Positions 52,231 through 60,973 of a stretch of 64,000 bases of DNA are shown piece after piece (positions within the stretch are counted from its first letter, which is position 1; each line of letters starts with the position of its first letter). This stretch comes from Aquimarina atlantica (GTDB taxonomy: Bacteria > Bacteroidota > Bacteroidia > Flavobacteriales > Flavobacteriaceae). Made by a program: the position numbers and the translations under genes. The DNA lies in contig NZ_AQRA01000008.1 in assembly GCF_000626715.1 (NCBI RefSeq), positions 248,001 to 312,000 on the forward strand. Reading direction: 5' to 3'. The notes below the pieces were generated by a model. That model worked only from the letters and a program-made list of their open reading frames with translations, did no database searches and had not been told where the DNA came from.

Positions 52231-55200
52231 TTATTGCTTGATGATAAACTTCTTAGTTAGTGTTTTATCATTTGATATCACCGAAAAGAAATACATACCA
52301 TCTGGTAAACCATTTAATTCTACCTTGCTTTCAGACACTTTACCATTTTTTACTATCTGACCAATATGATTAATGATTCTATAGTCTAAATCCTTAGCAT
52401 TGTTCATTTGAATCGTAATAAAGCCTTTTGCAGGAACAGGAGAGATCACAAATTCAGAATTTTTCAAATCTGTTGTTGTAATATCGTTACTGTTGATATT
52501 ATTTAATTGCGTATTAAAAGGTGGAGCGGCAAAGAATGCACCACATGCTCCAAGATTATTCCATCCAGAGTTAGTACGCTCATAAAGATACCCTTGATAC
52601 GTTACACGATCACCCACCTGATAATTTACTGAACTATTATATTCAGCCACACCTGCACAAGGGTCAGAACTTCCTCCTGTTGTAGTCACATTAACTGTAT
52701 TACTAGAACCAGAAACATTTCCGGCAGCATCTTTAGCTTTTACCGTAAACTGGTATGTTGTACTAGCAGTTAATCCAGTAATGTTTCTTGTAGTTGCAGT
52801 TACTGATCCAAGATTAGTAGATCCTTGATATACATCATATCCTGTTACTCCTACATTATCGGTAGCAGCATTCCAGGATAGGGTAAGCGTTGTTTGTGCC
52901 ACATTAGAAGCTGCTAAACCAGTTGGAGCAGAAGGGGCTTGAGTATCACCACCTGTTGATCCACCACCTATAGCTACGGTGTAATCTTCTACTTCACCAT
53001 AATCAAAGGATTCACAAGAACCAGGAATAGTATTGTATCTCATAGATACTCTCATTCTGGTGTTTCCGTCTTTCGCTGTTGCAGGTACAGTAAAGTTACC
53101 ACTTACTGGTGTTGTTTGTGAAGCAGCATTAGTCCATACTTGTTCTCCTGTATCTGCAAAATCTCCATCCTGGTTATAATCGATCCATACAGAGTATCCT
53201 TCATTATATTTACGCCCTGTCCATGTAGGAGTAATAGTAATGGTATTAGAATTTCCTTTAGATAGATTAGTAGATTCTGCAGTAAAATCACTGTATCCAC
53301 CACTTGCTCCAGTTGATGTTTTATTGATGGTTCCTAATTTTACATTGCTGATGTATTCATCATTTACACTTTGACCATTAGAAGCACAATAGTTTGTTGG
53401 ATTACCACCATCTGTAGTCGTAGCGGTTACGGTATTACTAAAATTGGATTGGTTTCCAGCAGCATCTTTAGCTTTTATTTTAAAAGAATATGCTGTATTT
53501 GCAGTTAACCCTGTAGCTTGATATGTAGTAGTGGTTACTGTACCAATAACAGTATTGCCTTGATACACATCATACCCGGTAACTCCAACATTATCCGTAG
53601 AAGCAGTCCAAGAAAGATCAATTGTATTTTGTGTTACATTGGATGCAGTTAAATTTGAAGGAGCAGAAGGGGCTTGAGTATCACCACCTGTTGATCCTAC
53701 AAGAGGGACTTTCCAAACACCTCTTCCGTAAGTACCAGCTAATAATACTTCATCTTTATAGTTAACTTCTAAGTCTCGTACAGAGACATTAGGTAAATTT
53801 TGAGAATAATTTTCCCAATTGTTATTTCCTTGCTTATAATACACTCCTAAATAAGTACCTACATAAATAGTTTCGGTTCCTTTTTGGTGTCGGACAACAT
53901 TTTTAGCCTCACTTGGCAAATTACCTGATATGTTAGAAAAATTTGACCCTTGATCAGTAGATTTAAAAACTCCATTAGAAGCTCCTGATGAAGAATAACC
54001 ACTGGTAGATATGTAAATGATATTAGTATTATCATTATGTACTTCTATAGAAGTAATATTTGTAGCAGAAGTATGGATTTTTGTCCAGTTTACTCCTTTG
54101 TTAGTACTTTTATACAAATTATTTTCACGAGAAACATAAATATTATTTGTATTAGACGGGTCTACTTCGATATGATCCAGCTTACCACCAAAATTGAAGG
54201 TAGTAAGTTTTTGAAAAGAATTATTATTTAGTTTATAAAAGCTGGAATATCCTGCGTAAATATTCCCATCTTTATCAGAAACAAGGGGAGTAACCCAATT
54301 TCCTGCTTCAGGTCCTCGGGTTACATGAGTTTGTGTTGTTCCCCTATTGGTAGTTTTATAAAGAGATCCTCCACCTTGTATAAATCCATAATATGTATTG
54401 GGATTTGTACCACTTACTGCACAATCCATCCCATCGGCACCAAAATAGTTATTCCAAGTGTTTCCGTTACGTGCATATCCTCCATTGTCCTGAAGTCCTC
54501 CTACAACATTATTAGAGCTACTATTTGCTGCTACCGATATTCTATAAAACTGACCTATCTGTAGTCCTTTGGTTAAATCTGTAAAGCTCCCACCATTATT
54601 TTCTGATAAGTATACTCCTCCATCACTACCACACATTAATTTTCCGTTATAATAACGTAAAAAGTGAATATCTGCATGAGTGTATGTGGCTTGTTGAGGG
54701 TTTGCCCAACCATTGATTACCGAGAAGTTATTTCCCCCATCAGTAGATTTCCATACATTAAGACATCCTACAAAAACAGTATTGGCATTTGTATCCGAAA
54801 CAGTTAGTGCTAAATCATACCAAGCCTGACTTGATTCAAAGATATTAGTAGTTTCTTGAGTTTTTGTAAAACTATCTCCACTATTAGTTGAGCGGTATAA
54901 ACCTTGAAAAGCATAATTAGCATTTCTGGTTTTGGCACTTAAAACATACACATAGTTAGGATTGGCAGGGGTAACTTCGATGACAAACCTTCCTGAACTT
55001 GATGGTAGTCCGCTTTGCATTTTTGTAAAGCTGGTTCCTCCATTTGTTGATTTATAAAAAGAATCTTTTGTAGCTGCATAAATTACATTAGAATCGCCTG
55101 GTTTGAGTTTAATATCCTTTACGTCTCCATTCAATGTTTTAGTCCAGGCAACTCCTGCGTTAGTAGTCTTATAAACTCCCTGGCTAGTTGCTACCCATAA

Positions 55201-55935
55201 TGTATTCGAATTATTGGGATCGATATAAATATCATTACTTGTAGTTTGTGAATTTGAAAATTCCAGGCCTGTTTTTGCCCAGGTATTTCCTCCATCGGTA
55301 GATTTAAGAACCCCAATACTGTATGAATCATTGGCATCATCATCTCCGGTAGAAATATAAATAATATTCGAATTATTAGGATCTATAGCTATACCAGAAA
55401 CCCCAATTTGTGGGAGATCGTCTGACAAAGAGGTCCAGTTTGCACCTTTGTCTGTAGATTTCCATATTCCTCCTGCTGGAGCTCCAATATAAAATGTATT
55501 AGGATTATTAGGATCTATAATAGCAACATTTACACGTCCTTGTCCTGGAGACCATGAACCTGTTACTTCATGATTAAATGGCCCCATAGGAACCCAGCTT
55601 GCGGCTGCATTTGTAGAAGAAGTCATACTGTTCTTTTCTTCCCAGGCTCTCCATAAGTGCTCAGGAGTTGGTACGGTACCATCTGGTAATAAAGAATTCT
55701 TCCAATATTCCTGCCATCGCTTAAAAGGCTTGTATCCACTACCTTTTTTCTTATGATTTTTATCTGCCCAATAGGAGTTAAATGCAGTAGTAATCTTTTG
55801 AAATTTTACGGGAGTGTTGACTCCTGAAGAACTCTTACTTTGATTTAAATCCTCCATCCAGGGGGCGCTTGAATTATATTGGGAATGCCCAATATAGCAA
55901 ATGAGTGCGGTTAAAATGATAAGTGATTTTTTCAT
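52231..55935 (-). CDS. Secreted ten-Asp-box propeller protein with GEVED, CBM and T9SS sorting
   Basis: A 1234-residue exported protein. Signal peptide about 1-18 (ends GHSQ). Residues about 115-735 hold a sortilin/BNR-like beta-propeller with ten Asp-box motifs such as STDKGANW, STDGGNTW, STNGGTSF, STNSGDSF and STDQGSNF; no sialidase catalytic set is evident. Then come FN3, GEVED, FN3, a chitin-binding-like module (about 1110-1155; YQVGDRVTYQGYLYERT) and a T9SS type A sorting domain almost identical to that of the S8 protease. It probably binds polysaccharide or protein on the cell surface. Confidence 0.92.
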   Translation of the reverse strand: MKKSLIILTALICYIGHSQYNSSAPWMEDLNQSKSSSGVNTPVKFQKITTAFNSYWADKNHKKKGSGYKPFKRWQEYWKNSLLPDGTVPTPEHLWRAWEEKNSMTSSTNAAASWVPMGPFNHEVTGSWSPGQGRVNVAIIDPNNPNTFYIGAPAGGIWKSTDKGANWTSLSDDLPQIGVSGIAIDPNNSNIIYISTGDDDANDSYSIGVLKSTDGGNTWAKTGLEFSNSQTTSNDIYIDPNNSNTLWVATSQGVYKTTNAGVAWTKTLNGDVKDIKLKPGDSNVIYAATKDSFYKSTNGGTSFTKMQSGLPSSSGRFVIEVTPANPNYVYVLSAKTRNANYAFQGLYRSTNSGDSFTKTQETTNIFESSQAWYDLALTVSDTNANTVFVGCLNVWKSTDGGNNFSVINGWANPQQATYTHADIHFLRYYNGKLMCGSDGGVYLSENNGGSFTDLTKGLQIGQFYRISVAANSSSNNVVGGLQDNGGYARNGNTWNNYFGADGMDCAVSGTNPNTYYGFIQGGGSLYKTTNRGTTQTHVTRGPEAGNWVTPLVSDKDGNIYAGYSSFYKLNNNSFQKLTTFNFGGKLDHIEVDPSNTNNIYVSRENNLYKSTNKGVNWTKIHTSATNITSIEVHNDNTNIIYISTSGYSSSGASNGVFKSTDQGSNFSNISGNLPSEAKNVVRHQKGTETIYVGTYLGVYYKQGNNNWENYSQNLPNVSVRDLEVNYKDEVLLAGTYGRGVWKVPLVGSTGGDTQAPSAPSNLTASNVTQNTIDLSWTASTDNVGVTGYDVYQGNTVIGTVTTTTYQATGLTANTAYSFKIKAKDAAGNQSNFSNTVTATTTDGGNPTNYCASNGQSVNDEYISNVKLGTINKTSTGASGGYSDFTAESTNLSKGNSNTITITPTWTGRKYNEGYSVWIDYNQDGDFADTGEQVWTNAASQTTPVSGNFTVPATAKDGNTRMRVSMRYNTIPGSCESFDYGEVEDYTVAIGGGSTGGDTQAPSAPTGLAASNVAQTTLTLSWNAATDNVGVTGYDVYQGSTNLGSVTATTRNITGLTASTTYQFTVKAKDAAGNVSGSSNTVNVTTTGGSSDPCAGVAEYNSSVNYQVGDRVTYQGYLYERTNSGWNNLGACGAFFAAPPFNTQLNNINSNDITTTDLKNSEFVISPVPAKGFITIQMNNAKDLDYRIINHIGQIVKNGKVSESKVELNGLPDGMYFFSVISNDKTLTKKFIIKQ
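52721..53418. repeat. Shared FN3-GEVED module, copy C
   Basis: About 0.7 kb of DNA closely matching 44742-45436 and the corresponding part of 48743-49865, with a single extra codon (GGGSTGG). It is somewhat more diverged than copies A and B are from each other. The following FN3 and N-terminal domains do not match. Confidence 0.8.
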
Positions 55936-56268
55936 TTTTTTTGTTTGTGTTTATGTTAAAAAATTGATTTACTAAACTTAATGGATCATAAGTTCATAGA
56001 TCCATAAGGATAATTAATTGGTACTACTCTATAATATTATTATAGAATAATAGAAAGTTTTTTATAGGATTGATTCTTTTCTCGACATTCTTTGAAGTAG
56101 AGAAAAACTAGTAGTATATACTAAGATTATAAATTTTTAAATCTTAATTTGCTAATACTAAGATGAGGAAGGTTTTTGATTTGGTTTCATGTTGAGTTGT
56201 GTTTAAGTTAGTTAAATTCCTTTCAAAAATCGAAAGATCAAGTTCAAAGGTGATCAAATCTTTTTGAT

Positions 56269-56363
56269 AAAAAAAAGTTTTTCGATGAAGAGAATAAAAT
56301 TGCTGTACAAAACATTAAGATTACTTTAATGCAACTATGTTGCAAGAAAAGTCTTTCTTTTAT
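56269..56363. repeat. Duplicated upstream block, copy 2
   Basis: Counterpart of 51851-51946. Here it lies about 330-430 bases upstream of the propeller gene and within 6 bases of the end of the hydrolase gene, so about 250 bases have been inserted between block and gene compared with copy 1, or lost there. Confidence 0.8.
56330..56344. promoter_or_regulatory. Conserved palindrome, second copy
   Basis: TGCAAC, TAT, GTTGCA. The arms equal those at 51913-51927 and the centre differs. In both places a second small stem (AAGAAA with TTTCTT on the minus strand) stands next to it. Confidence 0.35.
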
Positions 56364-56368
56364 CCATG

Positions 56369-57334
56369 TTAATTTGGTTGATCAAAAAAAACCAATGTTC
56401 GCAATTCATTATAATATACTTTATTAGGAAGATAAAAACCTACATGACCACCATATTCTGGGGTTTCGAGAAATAAATTAGGATTTTGTTTAGCTTCATC
56501 AAAAGGGTAACAAAGATCTCCAAGAAAAGAATCATTTTTGGCATTAAGGATTAATGTAGGGATTTGTATATTTTTCAGAAATTGTTTAGAACTACACTTA
56601 GAATAATAATCCATCGCATTTTCATACCCATGAGCTTTACTGGTATATAGCTCATCAATATCCATAAGAGATGTACAGGCTTTAATATCTGATATACTTA
56701 GGAGATTAGAAAATTGAACTTGTCGATCATATAGTTTGGCTTTGAGGTGATTAATAAACCGTTGTTGATAGATGTAATTTTTTGGTTTATTTATTTCTGA
56801 TAGCGAATCATAAAGATCACAAGGAACCGAAATAGCTGCAGCGGTTTTTATCTCTGGAGCTAATGAACGACCTTCTCCCAGGTATTTTAGCATAATATTA
56901 CCTCCTAAACTAAATCCACATATTGATATATTTGCATAGGTATGAGTCATAAGAATATGCCTAATAATACGATCCAAATCCTCACTGGATCCTGCATTAT
57001 AGGATCTATAAAGACGATTTACTTCTCCACTACAGTTTCTAAGATTTATCGCTACAGAATCCCAATTATTATGATTTAGGTGTCTGGCTAATCCCAGTAT
57101 ATATTGGCGTTGTCCATTGCCCTCTAACCCATGAATAATAACGGTCAGTTTTTTTGAGTTTGGTGTTGTACTGTAACTCCAGTCAAGATCGATAAAATCC
57201 CCGTCATCAAGTTCTACACGTTCTCTTTTTTGTGATACTCCTGTTACTTTACGTAATAGATTAGGGTATATAGTAGAGATATAATCATTTCTGAATAAAA
57301 AAGGCGGGGTATACTTAGATTCAAGTAATGGCAT
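56369..57334 (-). CDS. YheT-like alpha/beta hydrolase
   Basis: The 321-residue protein fits the YheT/EMB8-like alpha/beta hydrolases: HGLEGN at 68-73, nucleophile Ser142 in CGFSLGGN, acid Asp in LNAKNDSFLGD and the His in EYGGHVGFY near the C-terminus. There is no signal peptide, so it should be cytoplasmic. Its ATG overlaps the TAA of the bestrophin gene by one base (TAATG), so they are co-translated. Confidence 0.92.
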   Translation of the reverse strand: MPLLESKYTPPFLFRNDYISTIYPNLLRKVTGVSQKRERVELDDGDFIDLDWSYSTTPNSKKLTVIIHGLEGNGQRQYILGLARHLNHNNWDSVAINLRNCSGEVNRLYRSYNAGSSEDLDRIIRHILMTHTYANISICGFSLGGNIMLKYLGEGRSLAPEIKTAAAISVPCDLYDSLSEINKPKNYIYQQRFINHLKAKLYDRQVQFSNLLSISDIKACTSLMDIDELYTSKAHGYENAMDYYSKCSSKQFLKNIQIPTLILNAKNDSFLGDLCYPFDEAKQNPNLFLETPEYGGHVGFYLPNKVYYNELRTLVFFDQPN

Positions 57335-58335
57335 TAGTATAATATGTTATCCTTTGGTTGTTCTTTCTCTGGAAGATTTTTTTCATCAAGCATATCACGT
57401 AGGTCAATTTCAATAGTTTTACATAACGCAGTCATAGGTACATCATTAATTCTTCCTTCAAAAGGGTCTTCACTATTGCTTCCAATTTTTTCCATAGTAA
57501 AGAAAACCCAACTTACTAAAATAGATAGTGGTATCATTAAAAAAACAAACCATTGCTCTATCCCATTAGTCATTGCATTTAGTTTATTTTCAAAAACATT
57601 AAGTAATCCAAAAGGTAATAATAGAATAAATATCCAGGTAAACAATGTGCTAAAATAGGCATATTGCCTCGGAAAAGGAGTATTTTTTATGCGTTCACAT
57701 TTACCTTGAAGATTGTATAGCTCTTCTAGTATATTATGAAAAAGCTGTTTATCAAACTCTGTGATTTTACCTTGATCCAGAAGCTGTTTAATATGAAGTC
57801 CTTGATTTTTAACTAAATGAGTGGCGGGATTCTTCCGTTTCAGTAAATCCTGATATTCCTGATCAGACACAAAAATTTTTGAGGCATCACACGCAGGTTT
57901 TTGTTCTCCGTGTTTTTTAAAAAGGCTTTCAACAGCTATGTTCTCTTTTAAGCTAAAAGAAGTTGGTTGTCTAAGCTGAATTCTTAAAGCATTGATCCAG
58001 GCTATATGTCTGTAAATCAAAATTTCCTTAGTTCTTTGATCGTCATGTACCAGGCATAATACCTGGTTGGCCCAGGTTCGGGAATAGTTTACGATCCCGC
58101 CCCAAATCTTACGAGCCTCCCAAAACCGATCATAACTTTGGCTGTTTTTAAAACCGATATAGAATGCTACCGCTATACCAATTACAGTAAGAGGTTGAAA
58201 AGGAATATCAATAAATTTCCAATCTAAAAAATGATACAATGAAAAAATAAGGGTAGTGTATATAGTGAAAAAAATAATATTTTTCCAGGCATAGCGAAGG
58301 ATAAGCCCCCAACCAATATTTCGTTTAATATACAT
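57334..58335 (-). CDS. Bestrophin-family membrane protein
   Basis: The 333-residue protein has the bacterial bestrophin (UPF0187) layout: two N-terminal helices (LRYAWKNIIFFTIYTTLIF and the PLTVIGIAVAFYIGFKNSQSYDRFWEAR segment), a long helical region and two further helices (about 230-290 in WIFILLLPFGLL). The FKNSQSYDRFWEARKIWGG motif is diagnostic. An in-frame TTG at 58446 would add 37 residues, but it coincides with a -7 promoter box, so ATG 58335 (MYIKRNIGWG) is preferred. Bestrophins are ion channels; ion selectivity here is unknown. Confidence 0.9.
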   Translation of the reverse strand: MYIKRNIGWGLILRYAWKNIIFFTIYTTLIFSLYHFLDWKFIDIPFQPLTVIGIAVAFYIGFKNSQSYDRFWEARKIWGGIVNYSRTWANQVLCLVHDDQRTKEILIYRHIAWINALRIQLRQPTSFSLKENIAVESLFKKHGEQKPACDASKIFVSDQEYQDLLKRKNPATHLVKNQGLHIKQLLDQGKITEFDKQLFHNILEELYNLQGKCERIKNTPFPRQYAYFSTLFTWIFILLLPFGLLNVFENKLNAMTNGIEQWFVFLMIPLSILVSWVFFTMEKIGSNSEDPFEGRINDVPMTALCKTIEIDLRDMLDEKNLPEKEQPKDNILY

Positions 58336-58443
58336 GATGAGTTTTTTTAAAGTAAAAAGACCATATAGATTTTCATAACCTGTTTCATTAAAATCCTGAA
58401 AAATAGTATATGATCTGGATACTTTTTGTTTTATGTGTGTTAT

Positions 58444-58451
58444 CAAATATA
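58444..58451 (-). promoter_or_regulatory. -7 box of the bestrophin/hydrolase operon
   Basis: The minus strand reads TATATTTG, a full match to TAnnTTTG. Transcription would start near 58437, giving a leader of about 100 bases to ATG 58335. It makes the upstream TTG start untenable. Confidence 0.5.
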
Positions 58452-58470
58452 CATATTTAATAACACTCTG

Positions 58471-58484
58471 TTATGCGTGCATAA
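58471..58484. promoter_or_regulatory. Inverted repeat between divergent promoters
   Basis: TTATGC, GT, GCATAA lies midway between the minus-strand box at 58444-58451 and a plus-strand TTATTTTG at 58489-58496. It could be an operator acting on both genes. Confidence 0.3.
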
Positions 58485-58523
58485 TAAGTTATTTTGTATT
58501 TTTACCACTCAAAAAAAAACGAT

Positions 58524-59006
58524 ATGTACTTAAAAGATTTTGAAATTAGATGGAATGATATTGATGCAAATCGTCACCTGGCGAATAAAGCATATATAGA
58601 ATTTGCAGCACACACTCGAATGTCTTTTTTAACAGAGAAGGGTTTTGATCAACGTCTTTTAGGAAAGTTTAATATTGGTCCTGTCGTATTTTACGAGCAC
58701 ATTTATTACTTTAAAGAAGTATTTTATGGTAGACCAGTAAAAGTTTCTTTAGAAGTTTCAGGATTAAGTGAAGATGGAAAGTTTTTTGAATTTAGACATA
58801 AATACTATGATTATAAAGGGCGAAATTTTGCACAATGCGAAATGATGGGTGCCTGGATGGATTTAAATACTCGAAAGTTAATTGCACTTCCAGAAGAAAT
58901 ACATCAACTAATGGATACTGTAGAACGACCAAAAGATTTTAAAGTACTTACCAAAGAAGATACAAGAAAATTTGCTAAAACTCCGGTAGATTTAGAACAA
59001 GCTTAG
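58524..59006 (+). CDS. Acyl-CoA thioesterase (hotdog fold, 4HBT)
   Basis: A 160-residue hotdog-fold thioesterase with the family start YLKDFEIRWNDIDANRHLANKAY, in which the Asp and the NRH segment belong to the active site. It hydrolyses acyl-CoA or related thioesters; the chain-length preference is unknown. ATG 58524 is chosen over an in-frame ATG at 58494, which would add MYFYHSKKND and overlap the promoter region. Its stop overlaps the end of the convergent EamA gene by 4 bases. Confidence 0.88.
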   Translation: MYLKDFEIRWNDIDANRHLANKAYIEFAAHTRMSFLTEKGFDQRLLGKFNIGPVVFYEHIYYFKEVFYGRPVKVSLEVSGLSEDGKFFEFRHKYYDYKGRNFAQCEMMGAWMDLNTRKLIALPEEIHQLMDTVERPKDFKVLTKEDTRKFAKTPVDLEQA

Positions 59007-59899
59007 GAGATTACTTTTTTAGGAGGTTTGGTAACCAGATACACACCTAGAAAAACCAATATCGCAGATATTATCTTAACTGTATTTAGCGTATCTGCAC
59101 CCATTAGCATGGCAAAACTAATTGCTAATAAGGGTTGTAAATAAATGAATGCAGCAATTGTAGAAGCTCTTAAATGTCTTAGAGCAAATATATTTAGCAA
59201 ATAGGTAAGAAATGTAGTTGCTACCACAACAAAAATCATTTTCCAGATTACCTCATAAGGCAATGAACTCCATGTTACTTCACTAAATTCTGAAATGGTA
59301 AGCGGAAAATTAATAATAACACCTAATAGGAAAAACCATTTCATTAAAGTAATAGAATGATACTTGGCTGTTAAAGGTTTTACCAATATTAAATAAACTG
59401 CGTATGAAGCTGCATTGATAATGAATAAAGCATTTCCTAATGGTATGTTTGGGGCATCTTGACGTATTTCTGAACCAAAAAGAATAAGACCCAGCGCTCC
59501 CGAAAAACCTAGAAAAATACCAATAGTTCTTAAAATGGTAATTTTTTCTTTTATAAAAAAAGCAGATAAAATAAACACCAAAATAGGAGAAATGGTGATC
59601 ATTACAGAACTATTGATAGGTGTTGATAATTGCAATCCTTTAAAGAACATAAGCATATTGATTGCCATTCCAAACACAGTACAAGCAACTACCCTTGGCC
59701 AGTCACTGCGCTCTATTTTTTGTCTTGGAGCCCATATAGATGCAAGCCAAAATAATAGTGCGGCACCAACTACACGTAATAAAATAAAGCCAAATGGTTT
59801 GATATAGGTAGGCATAACCCCTTTGGCCACAGTATGATTTATACCATATATCAAGCTGGCGCCAAATGCAGCCAGTAATGCAGCAGTTCTTTTATCCAT
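59003..59899 (-). CDS. EamA/DMT-family transporter
   Basis: The 298-residue protein has ten predicted membrane helices in two EamA halves (first from ALLAAFGASLIYGINHTVAKG, second from ALFIINAASYAVYLILVKPL). Such proteins export metabolites or amino acids. ATG 59899 (MDKRTAALLAAF) is preferred; a longer frame to 59965 would add a non-hydrophobic leader lying inside the ArsC-like gene. With this start it overlaps that gene by 8 bases, which suggests coupled translation. Confidence 0.92.
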   Translation of the reverse strand: MDKRTAALLAAFGASLIYGINHTVAKGVMPTYIKPFGFILLRVVGAALLFWLASIWAPRQKIERSDWPRVVACTVFGMAINMLMFFKGLQLSTPINSSVMITISPILVFILSAFFIKEKITILRTIGIFLGFSGALGLILFGSEIRQDAPNIPLGNALFIINAASYAVYLILVKPLTAKYHSITLMKWFFLLGVIINFPLTISEFSEVTWSSLPYEVIWKMIFVVVATTFLTYLLNIFALRHLRASTIAAFIYLQPLLAISFAMLMGADTLNTVKIISAILVFLGVYLVTKPPKKVIS

Positions 59900-60245
59900 T
59901 AATGGCGATATTGGCCTGTTCGACCACTTTTTTACTGTTCCCGACAAAGATGTTGTCATCAACAATAATTACCGGTCGTTTTAAAAAGGTATAATGCTCT
60001 AAAATCAATTTTTTATAATCTTCTTCAGATAAATTCTGATTCTTAAGATCCCGTTCTTTGTATAATCGTGCTCTTTTACTAAACAAAGCCTCATAGCTCC
60101 CGGCTAAGCCATACATCTCTTCAATTTGATCTGAGGTAATAGCTTCGTTTTTAATGTCTTGCAAAATGAAATCTGAAGATGGATTTAATTCATTTAAAAT
60201 ACGTTTACAAGTATCGCAAGTAGACAAATGATATATTTTTTTCAC
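59892..60245 (-). CDS. ArsC/Spx-family thioredoxin-fold protein
   Basis: The 117-residue protein starts KKIYHLSTCDTCKRIL with a CxxC pair (Cys10, Cys13) in the place of the ArsC catalytic Cys, and has the later segment KRPVIIVDDNIFVG typical of the ArsC-like fold. Members with CxxC are often YffB/Spx-like oxidoreductases rather than true arsenate reductases. No ars genes are nearby, so an arsenic role is not supported by the context. Confidence 0.88.
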   Translation of the reverse strand: MKKIYHLSTCDTCKRILNELNPSSDFILQDIKNEAITSDQIEEMYGLAGSYEALFSKRARLYKERDLKNQNLSEEDYKKLILEHYTFLKRPVIIVDDNIFVGNSKKVVEQANIAING

Positions 60246-60387
60246 GGTTAATTATTTTAAGTGTCAAAATCATCACAAAGGAAATTCATTTCACAATTAA
60301 AACTCATATTTTTGGCTAAAAATTATGAAATGAATCACAATGATCATGTTGTTACTAAACGATATGATCTTTGACAAATTCTATACT

Positions 60388-60413
60388 GGTGCCAAGCACA
60401 GTCGAAGTATGAC
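60388..60413. repeat. Possible intergenic repeat fragment
   Basis: The spacer before the DinB gene contains GCCAAGCACAGTCGAAGT and nearby bases, with a GC content above the surroundings. It resembles the CAGTCGAAG-type dispersed intergenic repeats of Bacteroidetes. Only one copy is present in this window, so the assignment is by resemblance. Confidence 0.25.
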
Positions 60414-60448
60414 CTTTTGAAAAACAAAAAATAAAATAGATAAATACC

Positions 60449-60904
60449 ATGCAAGATCCAATAACAATTACTCGTGTTAATCGAAAAATGTTAGAAAAAA
60501 TGTTAGATAGTTATTCTTTAGACCAATTAAATGAAGTGCCTGAAGGGTTTAAAAACAACTTGATCTGGAACATTGCACACGTTGTGGTAACCCAACAACT
60601 ATTAGTGTATAAATTGAGTGGATTACCAATGATGATTGATGACGAAATGGTAGATCTGTATAGAAAAGGAACAAAGACAGAACGACCAGCTACCGTAGAA
60701 GAGGTATCAGAAATAAAGAAGCTTTTGTTTACAACATTAGATAAAACAGAAAAGGATCTAAATGATGATATCTTTAAAAATTACAATGATTACGAAACTA
60801 GTACAGGATTTGTATTAAAATCTGTTGAAGATGCAATGAATTTCAATAACTATCATGAAGGGATTCATTTAGGATATATCCTGGCACTTAGAAAAGCTAT
60901 ATAA
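60449..60904 (+). CDS. DinB-superfamily protein (DinB_2)
   Basis: The 151-residue cytoplasmic protein has the four-helix DinB-like pattern: His in WNIAHVVVTQQLLVYKLSG and the pair in NYHEGIHLGYILALR, giving the three metal-binding histidines. Family members include thiol-dependent transferases, for example for bacillithiol, but this one cannot be assigned further. It has no signal peptide, unlike the DinB-type protein at 39332. It appears to be monocistronic. Confidence 0.88.
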   Translation: MQDPITITRVNRKMLEKMLDSYSLDQLNEVPEGFKNNLIWNIAHVVVTQQLLVYKLSGLPMMIDDEMVDLYRKGTKTERPATVEEVSEIKKLLFTTLDKTEKDLNDDIFKNYNDYETSTGFVLKSVEDAMNFNNYHEGIHLGYILALRKAI

Positions 60905-60973
60905 TCGTCTTTAGATATTAAAAAAAAGATATTTTCAAAACAGTGTTTTCACTTAAAAACAGAATTGCACATC

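Larger units (their letters stand above)
55936..56368. other. Gene-free upstream region of the propeller gene
   Basis: These 433 bases contain an inverted repeat ATGGATC...GATCCAT (55981-56005), an AT palindrome near 56030-56045, and the duplicated block at 56269-56363, but no gene. The promoter of the propeller gene should be here; no clear TAnnTTTG box was identified. Confidence 0.5.

Noticed and set aside
58336-58446. N-terminal extension of the bestrophin from a TTG start
   Set aside because: The TTG is part of a TAnnTTTG promoter box, and the extension is not expected in bacterial bestrophins.
59892-60245. True arsenate reductase
   Set aside because: The active site has CxxC and there are no arsenic-resistance genes nearby, so only the ArsC/Spx fold is claimed.
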